Positions 1-13,534 of a stretch of 64,000 nt of DNA are shown piece after piece. The notes below the pieces were generated by a model. That model was not told the origin of the DNA and made no database searches. It saw only the letters and a list, made by a program, of their open reading frames with translations. Positions within the stretch are counted from its first letter, which is position 1; each line of letters opens with the position of its first letter. Origin of the DNA: Bos javanicus (taxonomy: Eukaryota > Chordata > Mammalia > Artiodactyla > Bovidae); NCBI RefSeq assembly GCF_032452875.1, contig NW_026893688.1:434001-498000 (forward strand). Direction: 5' to 3'. Position numbers and translations under genes: made by a program.

Positions 1-425
1 TGGTTGATCATCCACTGATCACGTGACTGATCATGCACTGATCACGTGACTGATCATGCACTGATCACGTGGCTATCATGCACTGATCACTTGGCTGGTC
101 ATACACTGATCAGGTGCCTGGTCATGCAGAGATTACATGACTGATCATGCACTGAACACGTGACTGATCATGCACTGATCACGTGGCTATCATGCACTAC
201 TCACGTGGCTGAACATGAAATGATCATGTAGCTACCATGTACCGGTCAGGTGACTGATCATACACCCATTAGGTGACGGATCATGCACTGATCACGTCGC
301 TGATCATACACTGATCACCTGCCTGGTCATGCACAGATCACGTGACAAATCATGAACTGATCACAAAGCTATCATGAACTGATCACCTGGCTGATCATGC
401 ACTGATCACGTGGCTGATCATGCAC

Positions 426-789
426 TGATACCGTGACTGAGCATGGACTGATCACATGACTATCATGTAGTGATCACGTGACTTAATGGCGCTGATCATG
501 TGACTGATCATGCGCTGATCATGTTTGCTATCATACACTGATCATGTGCCTCTGGAGGCAATAAACAAAGAGCTGAGTAGGCACGAATCAAACAGTCAGC
601 AGGCAATAATCATGGAACTCAGGTGTGAGGAATCATGCTGCTCAGCTGGCAATAATCAAGCAGCTGAGCAGGCAGGAATTACGCAGCACAGCTGATAATT
701 GTCAAGCAGATGACAGGCAGGAATCGTGCAGCTCAGCTGGCAATTGTCAAGCAGATGAGCAGACGGTAATCACGCAGCTCAGCAGGCCC
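426..789 (+). repeat. Cassette 1 (G-type, broken frame)
   Basis: Reference layout for all cassettes. Five preamble units (23, 22, 22, 23 and 23 bp) start with TGATACCGTGAC and include the fixed variants CACATGACTATCATG and GACTTAATGGCG. An eleven-unit diverged core of 251 bp then runs from 539 to 789 and ends CAGCAGGCCC. The core alternates units starting GAAT..CAGCTGGCAA with units ending AGATGAGCAG, making 46-bp dimers. This copy has CAGGTGTG (the G-type marker). It also has CAGCTGATAATTG, which puts an in-frame TGA where most copies read CAGCTGGCAATTG, and CAGACGGTAATC instead of CAGACAGTAATC. Confidence 0.93.
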
Positions 790-1766
790 AGATCACGTGA
801 CTGAGCATGCACTGTTCACGTGGCTGATCATACGCTGCTCACGTAACTGATAATGCACTGATCACGTGGCTATCATGCACTAATCACGTTGCTGATCATA
901 CACTGCTCACGTAACTGATAATGCACTGATCAAGTGGCTATCATGCACTGATCGCGTGGCTGATCATACACTGTTCACGTGTTTGACCATGCACTGATCA
1001 CGTGGCTGATCATACACTGCTCACGTAACTGATCATGCACTGATCACGTGGCTGATCATACACTGATCAATTGGCTATCATGCACTTATTACTTGGCTGA
1101 TCATACACTGATCACGTGACTGATAATGCACTGATCATCTGGCTATCGTGCACTCATTAACTGGCTATCGTGCACTGATCACGTGGTTGATCATACACTG
1201 ATCACGAGACTGATCATGCACTAATCACGTCTATATCATGCACTGATCACATGACTGCCCATGCACTGATCACCCGGATGATCATACACTGATCATGCGA
1301 CAGATCATGCACTGATCACGTGGCTATCATGCACTGCTCATGCGGCTGTTCATGCAATGATCACGTAGCTACCATGTACTGGTCACGTGAGTGATCATGC
1401 ACTGATCACGTAATTGATCATGCACTGATCAGGTGACTTATCATGCACTGTTAACGTGAGTGATCATGCACTGATCACGTGACTGATCATGCACTGATCA
1501 CGTGGCTATCATGCACTACTCACGTGGCTGATCATGCAATGATCATATAGCTACCATGTACCGGTCAGGTGACTGATCATACACCCATCAGGTGACGGAT
1601 CATGCACTGATCACGTGGCTATCATGCACTGTTCACGTGGCTGATCATACACTGATCACCTGCCTGGTCATGCACAGATCACGTGACAAATCATGAACTG
1701 ATCACATAGCTATCATGAACTGATCACCTGGCTGATCATGCACTGATCACGTGGCTGATCATGCAC

Positions 1767-2130
1767 TGATACCGTGACTGAGCATGGACTGATCACATGA
1801 CTATCATGTAGTGATCACGTGACTTAATGGCGCTGATCATGTGACTGATCATGCGCTGATCATGTTTGCTATCATACACTGATCATGTGCCTCTGGAGGC
1901 AATAAACAAAGAGCTGAGTAGGCACGAATCAAACAGTCAGCAGGCAATAATCATGGAACTCAGGTGTGAGGAATCATGCTGCTCAGCTGGCAATAATCAA
2001 GCAGCTGAGCAGGCAGGAATTACGCAGCACAGCTGATAATTGTCAAGCAGATGACAGGCAGGAATCGTGCAGCTCAGCTGGCAATTGTCAAGCAGATGAG
2101 CAGACGGTAATCACGCAGCTCAGCAGGCCC
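1767..2130 (+). repeat. Cassette 2 (G-type, broken frame)
   Basis: Shares every diagnostic variant of the copy at 426 (CAGGTGTG, CAGCTGATAATTG with TGA, CAGACGGTAATC), which supports a recent 1.34-kb tandem duplication. It differs just downstream, where the first satellite unit reads CTGAGAATGC instead of CTGAGCATGC. Confidence 0.93.
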
Positions 2131-3109
2131 AGATCACGTGACTGAGAATGCACTGTTCACGTGGCTGATCATACGCTGCTCACGTAACTGATAATGCACT
2201 GATCACGTGGCTATCATGCACTGATCACGTGGCTGATCATACACTGTTCACGTGTTTGACCATGCACTGATCACGTGGCTGATCATACACTGCTCACGTA
2301 ACTGATCATGCACTGATCACGTGGCTGATCATACACTGATCAATTGGCTATCATGCACTTATTACGTGGCTGATCATACACTGATCACGTGACTGATAAT
2401 GCACTGATCATCTGGCTATCGTGCACTCATTAACTGGCTATCGTGCACTGATCACGTGGTTGATCATACACTGATCACGAGACTGATCATGCACTAATCA
2501 CGTCTATATCATGCACTGATCACATGACTGCCCATGCACTGATCACCCGGATGATCATACACTGATCATGCGACAGATCATGCACTGATCACGTGGCTAT
2601 CATGCACTGCTCATGCGGCTGTTCATGCAATGATCACGTAGCTACCATGTACTGGTCACGTGAGTGATCATGCACTGATCACGTAATTGATCATGCACTG
2701 ATCAGGTGACTTATCATGCACTGTTAACGTGAGTGATCATGCACTGATCACGTGACTGATCATGCACTGATCTCGTGGCTATCATGCCCGGCTCATGTGG
2801 CTGATCATGCAATGATCACCTAGCTACCATACACTGGTCACGTGACTGATCATGCACTGATCACGTAATTGATCATGCACTGATCATGTGGCTGATCATG
2901 CACTGATCACGTGGCTGATCATCCACTGATCACGTGACTGATCATGCACTGATCACGTGACTGATCATGCACTGATCACGTGACTGATCATGCACTGATC
3001 ACCTGCCTGGTCATGCACAGATCACGTGACAAATCATGAACTGATCACATAGCTATCATGAACTGATCACCTGGCTGATCATGCACTGATCACGTGGCTG
3101 ATCATGCAC

Positions 3110-3472
3110 TGATACCGTGACTGAGCATGGACTGATCACATGACTATCATGTAGTGATCACGTGACTTAATGGCTCTGATCATGTGACTGATCATGCACT
3201 GATAATGTTTGCTATCATATACTGATCATGTGCCTCTGGAGGCAATAAACAAAGATTTGAGTAGGCACGAATTATACAGTCAGCAGGCAATAATCATGGA
3301 ACTCAGCTGTGAGGAATCATGCTGCTCAGCTGGCAATAATCAAGCAGCTAGCAGGCAGGAATTACGCAGCACAGCTGTCAATTGTCAAGCAGATGACAGG
3401 CAGGAATCGTGCAGCTCAGCTGGCAATTGTCAAGCAGATGAGCAGACAGTAATCACGCCGTTCAGCAGGCCC
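3110..3472 (+). repeat. Cassette 3 (C-type, 1-bp deletion)
   Basis: C-type (CAGCTGTG). Private changes are AAAGATTTGAG for AAAGAGCTGAG, AATTATACAG for AATCAAACAG, and ACGCCGTTCAGC near the 3' end. A 1-bp deletion (CAGCTAGCAGG for CAGCTGAGCAGG) shifts the frame and leaves 88 codons open from a TTG at 3209 to 3475. Preceded by GATAATGTTT. The following satellite unit keeps an island-like GAGCAGGCAC. Confidence 0.93.
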
Positions 3473-5131
3473 TGATCACGTGACTGAGCAGGCACTGTTC
3501 ACGTGGCTGATCATACACTGATCACGTGATGATCATGCACTGATCACTTGGATATCATGCACTGATCACGTGGCTGATCATACAGTGCTCAAGTAACTGA
3601 TCATGCACTGATCACGTGGCTATCATGGACTGATCACGTGGCTGAACCTGCACTGTTCACGTGGCTGATCACACACCTGTCACGTGACATATCATGCACT
3701 GATCACGTGGCAGTCATGCACTGATCACGTGGCTGATCATACTCTGCTCACGTAACTCATCATGCACACATTACGTGGCTATCATGCACTGCTCACGTGG
3801 CTCGTCATGGAATGATCACATAGCTACCATATACTGGTCACGTGACTGATCATGCACAGATCACATAAATGATCATGCACTGTTCACGTGACTGATCATG
3901 TACTGATCACGAGACTGATCATGCACTGATCACGTGGCTATCATGCACTGCTCACGTGGCTGATCATGCAACGATCACGTAGCAACCATGTACTGGTCAC
4001 GTGACTGATCATGCACTGATCACGTAATTAATCCTGCACTGATCACGTGGCTCATCATGCACTGATCACGTGGCTGATCACACATGTATCACGTGACTGA
4101 TCATGCACTGATCACGTGGCTCTCATGCACTGATCACGTGGCTATCATGCACTGATCACGTGGATATCATGCCCTGATCACGTGGCTGATCACACACGTA
4201 TCACTTGACTGATCAAGCACTGATCACGTGGCTATCATGCACTGATCACGTGGCTGATCATGCACTGATCACGTGACTGATCATGCACTGATCACGTGAC
4301 TGATCATGCACTGATCACGTGACTGATCATGCACTGATCACGTGGCTATCATGCACTGATCACGTGGCTGATCATGCACTGATCACGTAGCTACCATACA
4401 CTGGTCACGTGACTGATCATGCACTGATCACGTAATTGATCATGCACTGATCACGTGACTGATCATGCACTGATCACGTGACTGATCATGCACTGATCAC
4501 GTGACTGATCATGCACTGATCACGTGGCTATCATGCACTGATCACGTGGCTGATCATGCACTGATCACGTAGCTACCATATACTGATCACGTGACTGATC
4601 ATGCACTGATCACGTGACTGATCATGCACTGATCACGTGGCTGATCATGCACTGATCACGTGGCTGATCATGCACTGATCACGTGACTGATCATGCACTG
4701 ATCACGTGGCTATCATGCACTGATCACGTGGCTGATCATGCACTGATCACGTGCCTGATCATGCACTGATCACGTGACTGATCATGCACTGATCACGTGA
4801 CTGATCATGCACTGATCACGTGGCTATCATGCACTGATCACGTGGCTGATCATGCAATGATCACGTAGCTACCATGCACTGGTCACGTGACTGATCATGC
4901 ACTGATCACGTAACTGATCATGCACTGATCACGTGGCTGATCATGCACTGATCACGTGGCTGATCATGCACTGATCACGTGACTGATCATGCACTGATCA
5001 CGTGACTGATCATGCACTGATCACGTGCCTGATCATGCACTGATCACGTGACTGATCATGCACTGATCACATGGCTATCATGAACTGATCACGTGGCTGA
5101 TCATGCACTGATCACGTGGCTGATCATGCAC
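3473..5131 (+). repeat. Satellite spacer with C-type variant block, then pure units
   Basis: After cassette 3 come CACTTGGATATCATG and the distinctive block at 3661-3837. A second variant patch (ATGCAACGATCACGTAGCAACC) lies near 3967-3990, with ACACATGTATCACG near 4080-4090. From about 4260 to 5100 the sequence is almost pure A/B/C units. No other feature is seen. Confidence 0.85.
3661..3837 (+). repeat. Spacer variant block (least homogenised copy)
   Basis: The block starts GATCACACACCTGTCACG. It passes GACATATCATG, GGCACTCATG, ATACTCTGCTCACG and CACACATTACG, and ends GGAATGATCACATAGC then ATACTGG. Near-full copies lie about 5731-5903, 15521-15694, 18838-19008, 22781-22956, 26881-27055, 35310-35488, 42161-42335 and 57309-57483, each after a C-type cassette. 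Another at 12207-12379 has no cassette before it. Partly homogenised versions occur near 50271-50442, 38755-38915, 53890-54050 and 61910-62065. Confidence 0.85.
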
Positions 5132-5494
5132 TGATACCGTGACTGAGCATGGACTGATCACATGACTATCATGTAGTGATCACGTGACTTAATGGCGCTG
5201 ATCATGTGACTGATCATGCACTGATAATGTTTGCTATCATACACTGATCATGTGCCTCTGGAGGCAATAAACAAAGAGCTGAGTAGGCACGAATCAAACA
5301 GTCAGCAGGCAATAATCATGGAACTCAGCTGTGAGGAATCATGCTGCTCAGCTGGCAATAATCAAGCAGCTAGCAGGCAGGAATTACGCAGCACAGCTGG
5401 CAATTGTCAAGCAGATGACAGGCAGGAATCGTGCAGCTCAGCTGGCAATTGTCAAGCAGATGAGCAGACAGTAATCACGCAGCTCAGCAGGCCC
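5132..5494 (+). repeat. Cassette 4 (C-type, 1-bp deletion)
   Basis: Has the CAGCTAGCAGG deletion seen at 3110 but normal AATCAAACAG and CAGCTGGCAATTG. The shifted frame stays open for 88 codons (TTG at 5231 to 5497). Preceded by GATAATGTTT and followed by GAGCAGGCAC. Confidence 0.93.
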
Positions 5495-7717
5495 TGATCA
5501 CGTGACTGAGCAGGCACTGTTCACGTGGCTGATCATACACTGATCACGTGATGATCATGCACTGATCACTTGGATATCATGCACTGATCACGTGGCTGAT
5601 CATACACTGTTCACGTGTCTGACCATGCACTGATCACGTGGCTGATCATACAGTGCTCAGGTAACTGATCATGCACTGATCACGTGGCTATCATGCACTG
5701 ATCACGTGGCTGAACATGCACTGTTCACGTGGCTGATCACACACCTGTCACGTGACATATCATGCACTGATCACGTGGCACTCATGCACTGATCACGTGG
5801 CTGATCATACTCTGCTCACGTAACTGATCATGCACACATCACGTGGCTATCATGCACTGCTCACGTGGCTGTCATGGAATGATCACGTAGCTACCATATA
5901 CTGGTCACGTGACTGATCATGCACTGATCACGTAAATGATCATGCACTGATCACGTGACTGATCATGCACTGATCACGTGACTGATCATGCACTGATCAC
6001 GTGGCTATCATGCACTGCTCACGTGGCTGATCATGCAACGATCACGTAGCAACCATGTACTGGTCACGTGACTGATCATGCACTGATCACGTAATTGATC
6101 ATGCACTGATCACGTGGCTCATCATGCACTGATCACGTGGCTGATCACACATGTATCACGTGACTGATCATGCACTGATCACGTGGCTCTCATGCACTGA
6201 TCACGTGGATATCATGCCCTATTCACGTGGCTGATCACACACTATCACATGACTGATCATGCACTGATCACGTGGCTATCATGCACTGATCACGTGGCTA
6301 TCATGCACTGATCACGTGGCTGATCATGCAATGATCACGTAGCTACCATGCACTGGTCACGTGACTGATCATGCACTGATCACGTAATTGATCATGCACT
6401 GATCACGTGACTGATCATGCACTGATCACGTGACTGATCATGCACTGATCACGTGACTGATCATGCACTGATCACGTGGCTATCATGCACTGATCACGTG
6501 GCTGATCATGCACTGATCACGTAGCTACCATGCACTGATCACGTGACTGATCATGCACTGATCACGTGATTGATCATGCACTGATCACGTGGCTGATCAT
6601 GCACTGATCACGTGGCTGATCATGCACTGATCACGTGACTGATCATGCACTGATCACGTGACTGATCATGCACTGATCACGTGGCTATCATGCACTGATC
6701 ACGTGGCTGATCATGCACTGATCACGTGCCTGATCATGCACTGATCACATGACTGATCATGCACTGATCACGTGACTGATCATGCACTGATCACGTGGCT
6801 ATCATGCACTGATCACGTGGCTGATCATGCACTGATCACGTAGCTACCATGCACTGGTCACGTGACTGATCATGCACTGATCACGTGACTGATCATGCAC
6901 TGATCACGTGGCTATCATGCACTGATCACGTGGCTGATCATGCACTGATCACGTGACTGATCATGCACTGATCACGTGACTGATCATGCACTGATCACGT
7001 AGCTATCATGCACTGATCACGTGGCTGATCATGCACTGATCACGTGGCTGATCATGCACTGATCACGTGACTGATCATGCACTGATCACGTGACTATCAT
7101 GCACTGATCACGTGGCTATCATGCACTGATCACGTGGCTGATCATGCACTGATCACGTAGCTATCATGCACTGATCACGTGACTGATCATGCACTGATCA
7201 CGTGACTGATCATGCACTGATCACGTGGCTATCATGCACTGATCACGTGACTGATCATGCACTGATCACGTCTATATCATGCACTGATCACGTGACTGAT
7301 CATGCACTGATCACGTGGCTGATCATGCACTGATCACGTGACTGATCATGCACTGATCACGTGGCTGATCATGCACTGATCACGTGACTGATCATGCACT
7401 GATCACGTGACTGATCATGCACTGATCACGTGACTGATCATGCACTGATCACGTGGCTATCATGCACTACTCACGTGGCTGATCATGCAATGATCATGTA
7501 GCTACCATGTACTGGTCACGTGACTGATCATACACCCATCAGGTGACTGATCATGCACTGATCACGTGGCTATCATGCACTGATCACGTGGCTGATCATG
7601 CACTGATCACGTGCCTGATCATGCACTGATCACGTGACTGATCATGCACTGATCACGTAGCTATCATGCACTGATCACGTGGCTGATCATGCACTGATCA
7701 CGTGGCTGATCATGCAC
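5495..7717 (+). repeat. Satellite spacer, mostly homogeneous
   Basis: Begins with the variant block (5731-5903) and the ATGCAACGATCACG patch (about 6032). From about 6240 it is nearly pure A/B/C units, with GTAGCTACCATG and GTAATTGATC forms recurring every few hundred bases. The stretch from about 7140 to the next cassette is repeated 2129 bp later before cassette 6: GTCTATATCATG is at 7270 and 9399. The ACTACTCACG...CACCCATCAGG block lies at about 7465-7545. Confidence 0.85.
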
Positions 7718-8081
7718 TGATACCGTGACTGAGCATGGACTGATCACATGACTTTCATGTAGTGATCACGTGACTTAATGGCGCTGATCATGTGACTGAT
7801 CATGCGCTGATCATGTTTGCTATCATACACTGATCATGTGCCTCTGGAGGCAATAAACAAAGAGCTGAGTAGGCACGAATCAAACAGTCAGCAGGCAATA
7901 ATCATGGAACTCAGCTGTGAGGAATCATGCTGCTCAGCTGGCAATAATCAAGCAGCTGAGCAGGCAGGAATTACGCAGCACAGCTGGCAATTGTCAAGCA
8001 GATGACAGGCAGGAATCGTGCAGCTCAGCTGGCAATTGTCAAGCAGATGAGCAGACAGTAATCACGCAGCTCAGCAGGCCC
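7718..8081 (+). repeat. Cassette 5 (C-type)
   Basis: C-type with full-length CAGCTGAGCAGG and CAGCTGGCAATTG. The TTG-initiated frame (7817-8005) is 62 codons. Preceded by GCGCTGATCATG and the CCCATCAGG block. The core is followed by TGATCACG and then ATACGCTGCTCACG. Confidence 0.93.
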
Positions 8082-9846
8082 TGATCACGTGACTGAGCAT
8101 GCACTGTTCACGTGGCTGATCATACGCTGCTCACGTGACTGATCATGCACTGATCACGTGGCTATCATGCACTGATCACGTGGCTGATCATACACTGATC
8201 ACGTGACTGATCATGCACTGATCACGTGGCTGATCATGCACTGATCACGTGGCTGATCATGCACTGATCACGTGGCTGATCATGCACTGATCACGTGGCT
8301 GATCATGCACTGATCACGTGGCTGATCATGCACTGATCACGTGGCTGATCATGCACTGATCACGTGGCTATCATGCACTGATCACGTGGCTGATCATGCA
8401 CTGATCACGTGACTGATCATGCACTGATCACTGGCTATCATGCACTGATCACTGGCTATCATGCACTGATCACGTGGCTGATCATGCACTGATCACGTGA
8501 CTGATCATGCACTGATCACGTGATATCATGCACTGATCACGTGGCTGATCATGCACTGATCACGTGACTGATCATGCACTGATCACGTGACTGATCATGC
8601 ACTGATCACGTGGCTATCATGCACTGATCACGTGGCTGATCATGCACTGATCACGTAGCTACCATGTACTGGTCACGTGACTGATCATGCACTGATCACG
8701 TGACTGATCATGCACTGATCACGTGGCTATCATGCACTGATCACGTGACTGATCATGCACTGATCACGTCTATATCATGCACTGATCACGTGACTGATCA
8801 TGCACTGATCACGTGGCTGATCATGCACTGATCACGTGACTGATCATGCACTGATCACGTGGCTGATCATGCACTGATCACGTGACTGATCATGCACTGA
8901 TCACGTGACTGATCATGCACTGATCACGTGACTGATCATGCACTGATCACGTGGCTGATCATGCACTGATCATGTAGCTACCATGTACTGGTCACGTGAC
9001 TGATCATGCACTGATCACGTGACTGATCATGCACTGATCACGTGGCTATCATGCACTGATCACGTGGCTGATCATGCACTGATCACTGATCATGCACTGA
9101 TCACGTGACTGATCATGCACTGATCACGTGGCTATCATGCACTGATCACGTGGCTGATCATGCACTGATCACGTGGCTGATCATGCACTGATCACGTGAC
9201 TGATCATGCACTGATCACGTGACTATCATGCACTGATCACGTGGCTATCATGCACTGATCACGTGGCTGATCATGCACTGATCATGTAGCTATCATGCAC
9301 TGATCACGTGACTGATCATGCACTGATCACGTGACTGATCATGCACTGATCACGTGGCTATCATGCACTGATCACGTGACTGATCATGCACTGATCACGT
9401 CTATATCATGCACTGATCACGTGACTGATCATGCACTGATCACGTGGCTGATCATGCACTGATCACGTGACTGATCATGCACTGATCACGTGGCTGATCA
9501 TGCACTGATCACGTGACTGATCATGCACTGATCACGTGACTGATCATGCACTGATCACGTGACTGATCATGCACTGATCACGTGGCTATCATGCACTACT
9601 CACGTGGCTGATCATGCAATGATCATGTAGCTACCATGTACTGGTCACGTGACTGATCATACACCCATCAGGTGACTGATCATGCACTGATCACGTGGCT
9701 ATCATGCACTGATCACGTGGCTGATCATGCACTGATCACGTGCCTGATCATGCACTGATCACGTGACTGATCATGCACTGATCACGTGGCTATCATGCAC
9801 TGATCACGTGGCTGATCATGCACTGATCACGTGGCTGATCATGCAC
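8082..9846 (+). repeat. Satellite spacer with GATCACTGGC doublet
   Basis: Mostly identical C units, then a doublet of shortened units reading GATCACTGGCTATCATG near 8426-8460. This doublet recurs at a similar distance after many cassettes (for example 10557, 14175, 17491, 21507, 29366 and 34041). A deletion fuses GATCACTGATCATG at about 9083. The CACCCATCAGG block sits at about 9597-9675. Confidence 0.85.
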
Positions 9847-10210
9847 TGATACCGTGACTGAGCATGGACTGATCACATGACTATCATGTAGTGATCACGT
9901 GACTTAATGGCGCTGATCATGTGACTGATCATGCGCTGATCATGTTTGCTATCATACACTGATCATGTGCCTCTGGAGGCAATAAACAAAGAGCTGAGTA
10001 GGCACGAATCAAACAGTCAGCAGGCAATAATCATGGAACTCAGGTGTGAGGAATCATGCTGCTCAGCTGGCAATAATCAAGCAGCTGAGCAGGCAGGAAT
10101 TACGCAGCACAGCTGACAATTGTCAAGCAGATGACAGGCAGGAATCGTGCAGCTCAGCTGGCAATTGTCAAGCAGATGAGCAGACAGTAATCACGCAGCT
10201 CAGCAGGCCC
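9847..10210 (+). repeat. Cassette 6 (G-type, broken frame)
   Basis: G-type. CAGCTGACAATTG places TGA in frame, one base different from the common GGCAATTG. Preceded by GCGCTGATCATG. Lies 2129 bp after cassette 5 with the same upstream arrangement, but with the other core type, so the cassette and its flank have separate histories. Confidence 0.93.
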
Positions 10211-13200
10211 TGATCACGTGACTGAGCATGCACTGTTCACGTGGCTGATCATACACTGATCACGTAACTGATCATGCACTGATCACGTGGCTATCATGCA
10301 CTGATCACGTGGCTGATCATACACTGATCACGTAACTGATCATGCACTGATCACGTGGCTGATCATGCACTGATCACGTGGCTGATCATGCACTGATCAC
10401 GTGGCTGATCATGCACTGATCACGTGGCTGATCATGCACTGATCACGTGACTGATCATGCACTGATCACGTGGCTGATCATGCACTGATCACGTGGCTAT
10501 CATGCACTGATCACGTGGCTGATCATGCACTGATCACGTGACTGATCATGCACTGATCACTGGCTATCATGCACTGATCACTGGCTATCATGCACTGATC
10601 ACGTGGCTGATCATACACTGATCACGTGACTGATCATGCACTGATCACGTCTATATCATGCACTGATCACGTGACTGATCATGCACTGATCACGCGGATG
10701 ATCATGCACTGATCATGTGACTGATCATGCACTGATCACGTGGCTGATCATGCACTGATCACGTAGCTACCATGTACTGATCACGTGACTGATCATGCAC
10801 TGATCACGTAATTGATCATGCACTGATCACGTGACTGATCATGCACTGATCACGTGACTGATCATGCACTGATCACGTGACTGATCATGCACTGATCACG
10901 TGGCTATCATGCACTGATCACGTGGCTGATCATGCACTGATCACGTAGCTACCATGTACTGGTCACGTGACTGATCATGCACTGATCACGTGACTGATCA
11001 TGCACTGATCACGTGGCTATCATGCACTGATCACGTGGCTGATCATGCACTGATCACGTGCCTGATCATGCACTGATCACGTGACTGATCATGCACTGAT
11101 CACGTGGCTATCATGCACTGATCACGTGGCTGATCATGCACTGATCACGTGGCTGATCATGCACTGATCACGTGACTGATCATGCACTGATCACGTGACT
11201 GATCATGCACTGATCACGTGGCTATCATGCACTGATCACGTGGCTGATCATGCACTGATCATGTAGCTATCATGCACTGATCACGTGACTGATCATGCAC
11301 TGATCACGTGACTGATCATGCACTGATCACGTGGCTATCATGCACTGATCACGTGACTGATCATGCACTGATCACGTCTATATCATGCACTGATCACGTG
11401 ACTGATCATGCACTGATCACGTGGCTGATCATGCACTGATCACGTGACTGATCATGCACTGATCACGTGGCTGATCATGCACTGATCACGTGACTGATCA
11501 TGCACTGATCACGTGACTGATCATGCACTGATCACGTGACTGATCATGCACTGATCACGTGGCTATCATGCACTGATCACGTGGCTGATCATGCACTGAT
11601 CACGTAGCTACCATGCACTGATCACGTGACTGATCATGCACTGATCACGTGACTGATCATGCACTGATCACGTGGCTATCATGCACTGATCACGTGGCTG
11701 ATCATGCACTGATCACGTGACTGATCATGCACTGATCACGTGACTGATCATGCACTGATCACGTAGCTATCATGCACTGATCACGTGGCTGATCATGCAC
11801 TGATCACGTGGCTGATCATGCACTGATCACGTGACTGATCATGCACTGATCACGTGACTATCATGCACTGATCACGTGGCTATCATGCACTATCACGTGG
11901 CTGATCATGCAATGATCATGTAGCTACCATGTACTGGTCACGTGAATGATCATACACCCATCAGGTGACTGATCATGCTGATTGAGCAGGCACTGTTCAC
12001 GTGGCTGATCATGCACTGATCACGTGATGATCATGCACTGATCACGTGGATATCATGCACTGATCACGTGGCTGATCATACACTGATCACGTGTCTGATC
12101 ATGCACTGATCACGTGGCTGATCATGCACTGATCACGTGACTGATCATGCACTGATCACGTGGCTATCATGCACTGATCACGTGGCTGATCATGCACTGA
12201 TCACGTGGCTGATCACACACTGTCACGTGACATATCATGCACTGATCACGTGGCACTCATGCACTGATCACGTGGCTGATCATACACTGCTCACGTAACT
12301 GATCATGCACACATCAAGTGGCTATCATGCACTGCTCACGTGGCTGTCATGGAATGATCACGTAGCTACCATATACTGGTCACGTGACTGATCATGCACT
12401 GATCACGTAAATGATCATGCACTGTTCACGTGACTGATCATGCACTGATCACGTGACTGATCATGCACTGATCACGTGGCTATCATGCACTGCTCACGTG
12501 GCTGATCATGCACGATCACGTAGCAACCATGTACTGGTCACGTGACTGATCATGCACTGATCACGTAATTGATCATGCACTGATCACGTGGCTCATCATG
12601 CACTGATCACGTGGCTGATCACACATGATCACGTGACTGATCATGCACTGATCACGTGGCTATCATGCACTGATCACGTGGCTATCATGCACTGATCACG
12701 TGGCTGATCACACACTGATCACGTGACTGATCATGCACTGATCACGTGGCTATCATGCACTGATCACGTGGCTATCATGCACTGATCACGTGGCTGATCA
12801 TGCACTGATCACGTGGCTATCATGCACTGATCACGTGACTGATCATGCACTGATCACGTGACTGATCATGCACTGATCACGTGACTGATCATGCACTGAT
12901 CACGTGGCTGATCATGCACTGATCACGTGACTGATCATGCACTGATCACGTGGCTATCATGCACTGATCACGTGGCTGATCATGCACTGATCACGTGGCT
13001 ACCATGCACTGATCACGTGACTGATCATGCACTGATCACGTAACTGATCATGCACTGATCACGTGGCTGATCATGCACTGATCACGTGGCTGATCATGCA
13101 CTGATCACGTGACTGATCATGCACTGATCACGTGACTGATCATGCACTGATCACGTGGCTATCATGCACTGATCACGTGGCTGATCATGCACTGATCACG

Positions 13201-13534
13201 TGCCTGATCATGCACTGATCACATGACTGATCATGCACTGATCACGTGACTGATCATGCACTGATCACGTGGCTATCATGCACTACTCACGTGGCTGATC
13301 ATGCAATGATCATGTAGCTACCATGTACAGGTCACGTGACTGATCATACACCCATCAGGTGACGGATCCTGCACTGATCACGTGGCTATCATGCACTGAT
13401 CACGTGGCTGATCATGCACTGATCACGTGCCTGGTCATGCACTGATCACGTGACTGATCATGCACTGATCACGTGGCTGATCATGAACTGATCACGTGGC
13501 TGATCATGCACTGATCACGTGGCTGATCATGCAC
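10211..13534 (+). repeat. Longest cassette-free spacer, with a deletion scar
   Basis: 3.3 kb of near-pure units. At 11889-11966 the usual pre-cassette block (ATGTAGCTACC, CACCCATCAGG) appears, but the expected cassette is missing. The sequence switches at about 11971-11990 straight to post-cassette sequence (GAGCAGGCACTGTTCACG, then GTGATGATCATG and GTGGATATCATG). The C-type variant block follows at 12207-12379. A second CCCATCAGG block (about 13273-13355) precedes cassette 7. Confidence 0.85.
11961..11995 (+). other. Apparent cassette-deletion junction
   Basis: TCAGGTGACTGATCATG (pre-cassette) runs into CTGATTGAGCAGGCAC (post-cassette). Elsewhere about 600 bp including a cassette separate these. 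The overlap around TGA/GATCATGC allows unequal exchange or slippage between similar units. This is the only post-cassette GAGCAGGCAC without a core before it. Confidence 0.7.

Larger units (their letters stand above)
1..3109 (+). repeat. Left segment: variant-rich satellite with ~1.34-kb period
   Basis: Cassettes at 426, 1767 and 3110 are 1341 and 1343 bp apart. Rare variants recur one period later, such as CACCCGGATGATCATAC at 1271 and 2544 and TCATGCGGCTGTTCATG near 1342 and 2611. The first copy carries an extra ~68-bp trimer (three units) near 870-940, which shifts the match to 1273 bp; a compensating gain before 3110 restores the period. Point variants per unit (GGCTGAACATGAAATG, TTAACGTGAG, CATCTGGCTATCGTG) are clearly more frequent than after about 4.2 kb. 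The sequence before 426 belongs to a further, truncated copy. Confidence 0.85.

Noticed and set aside
426..789. Cassette as an inserted transposable element
   Set aside because: No terminal inverted repeats, poly-A tail, coding capacity or target-site duplication, and the 23-bp register continues unbroken through both edges.
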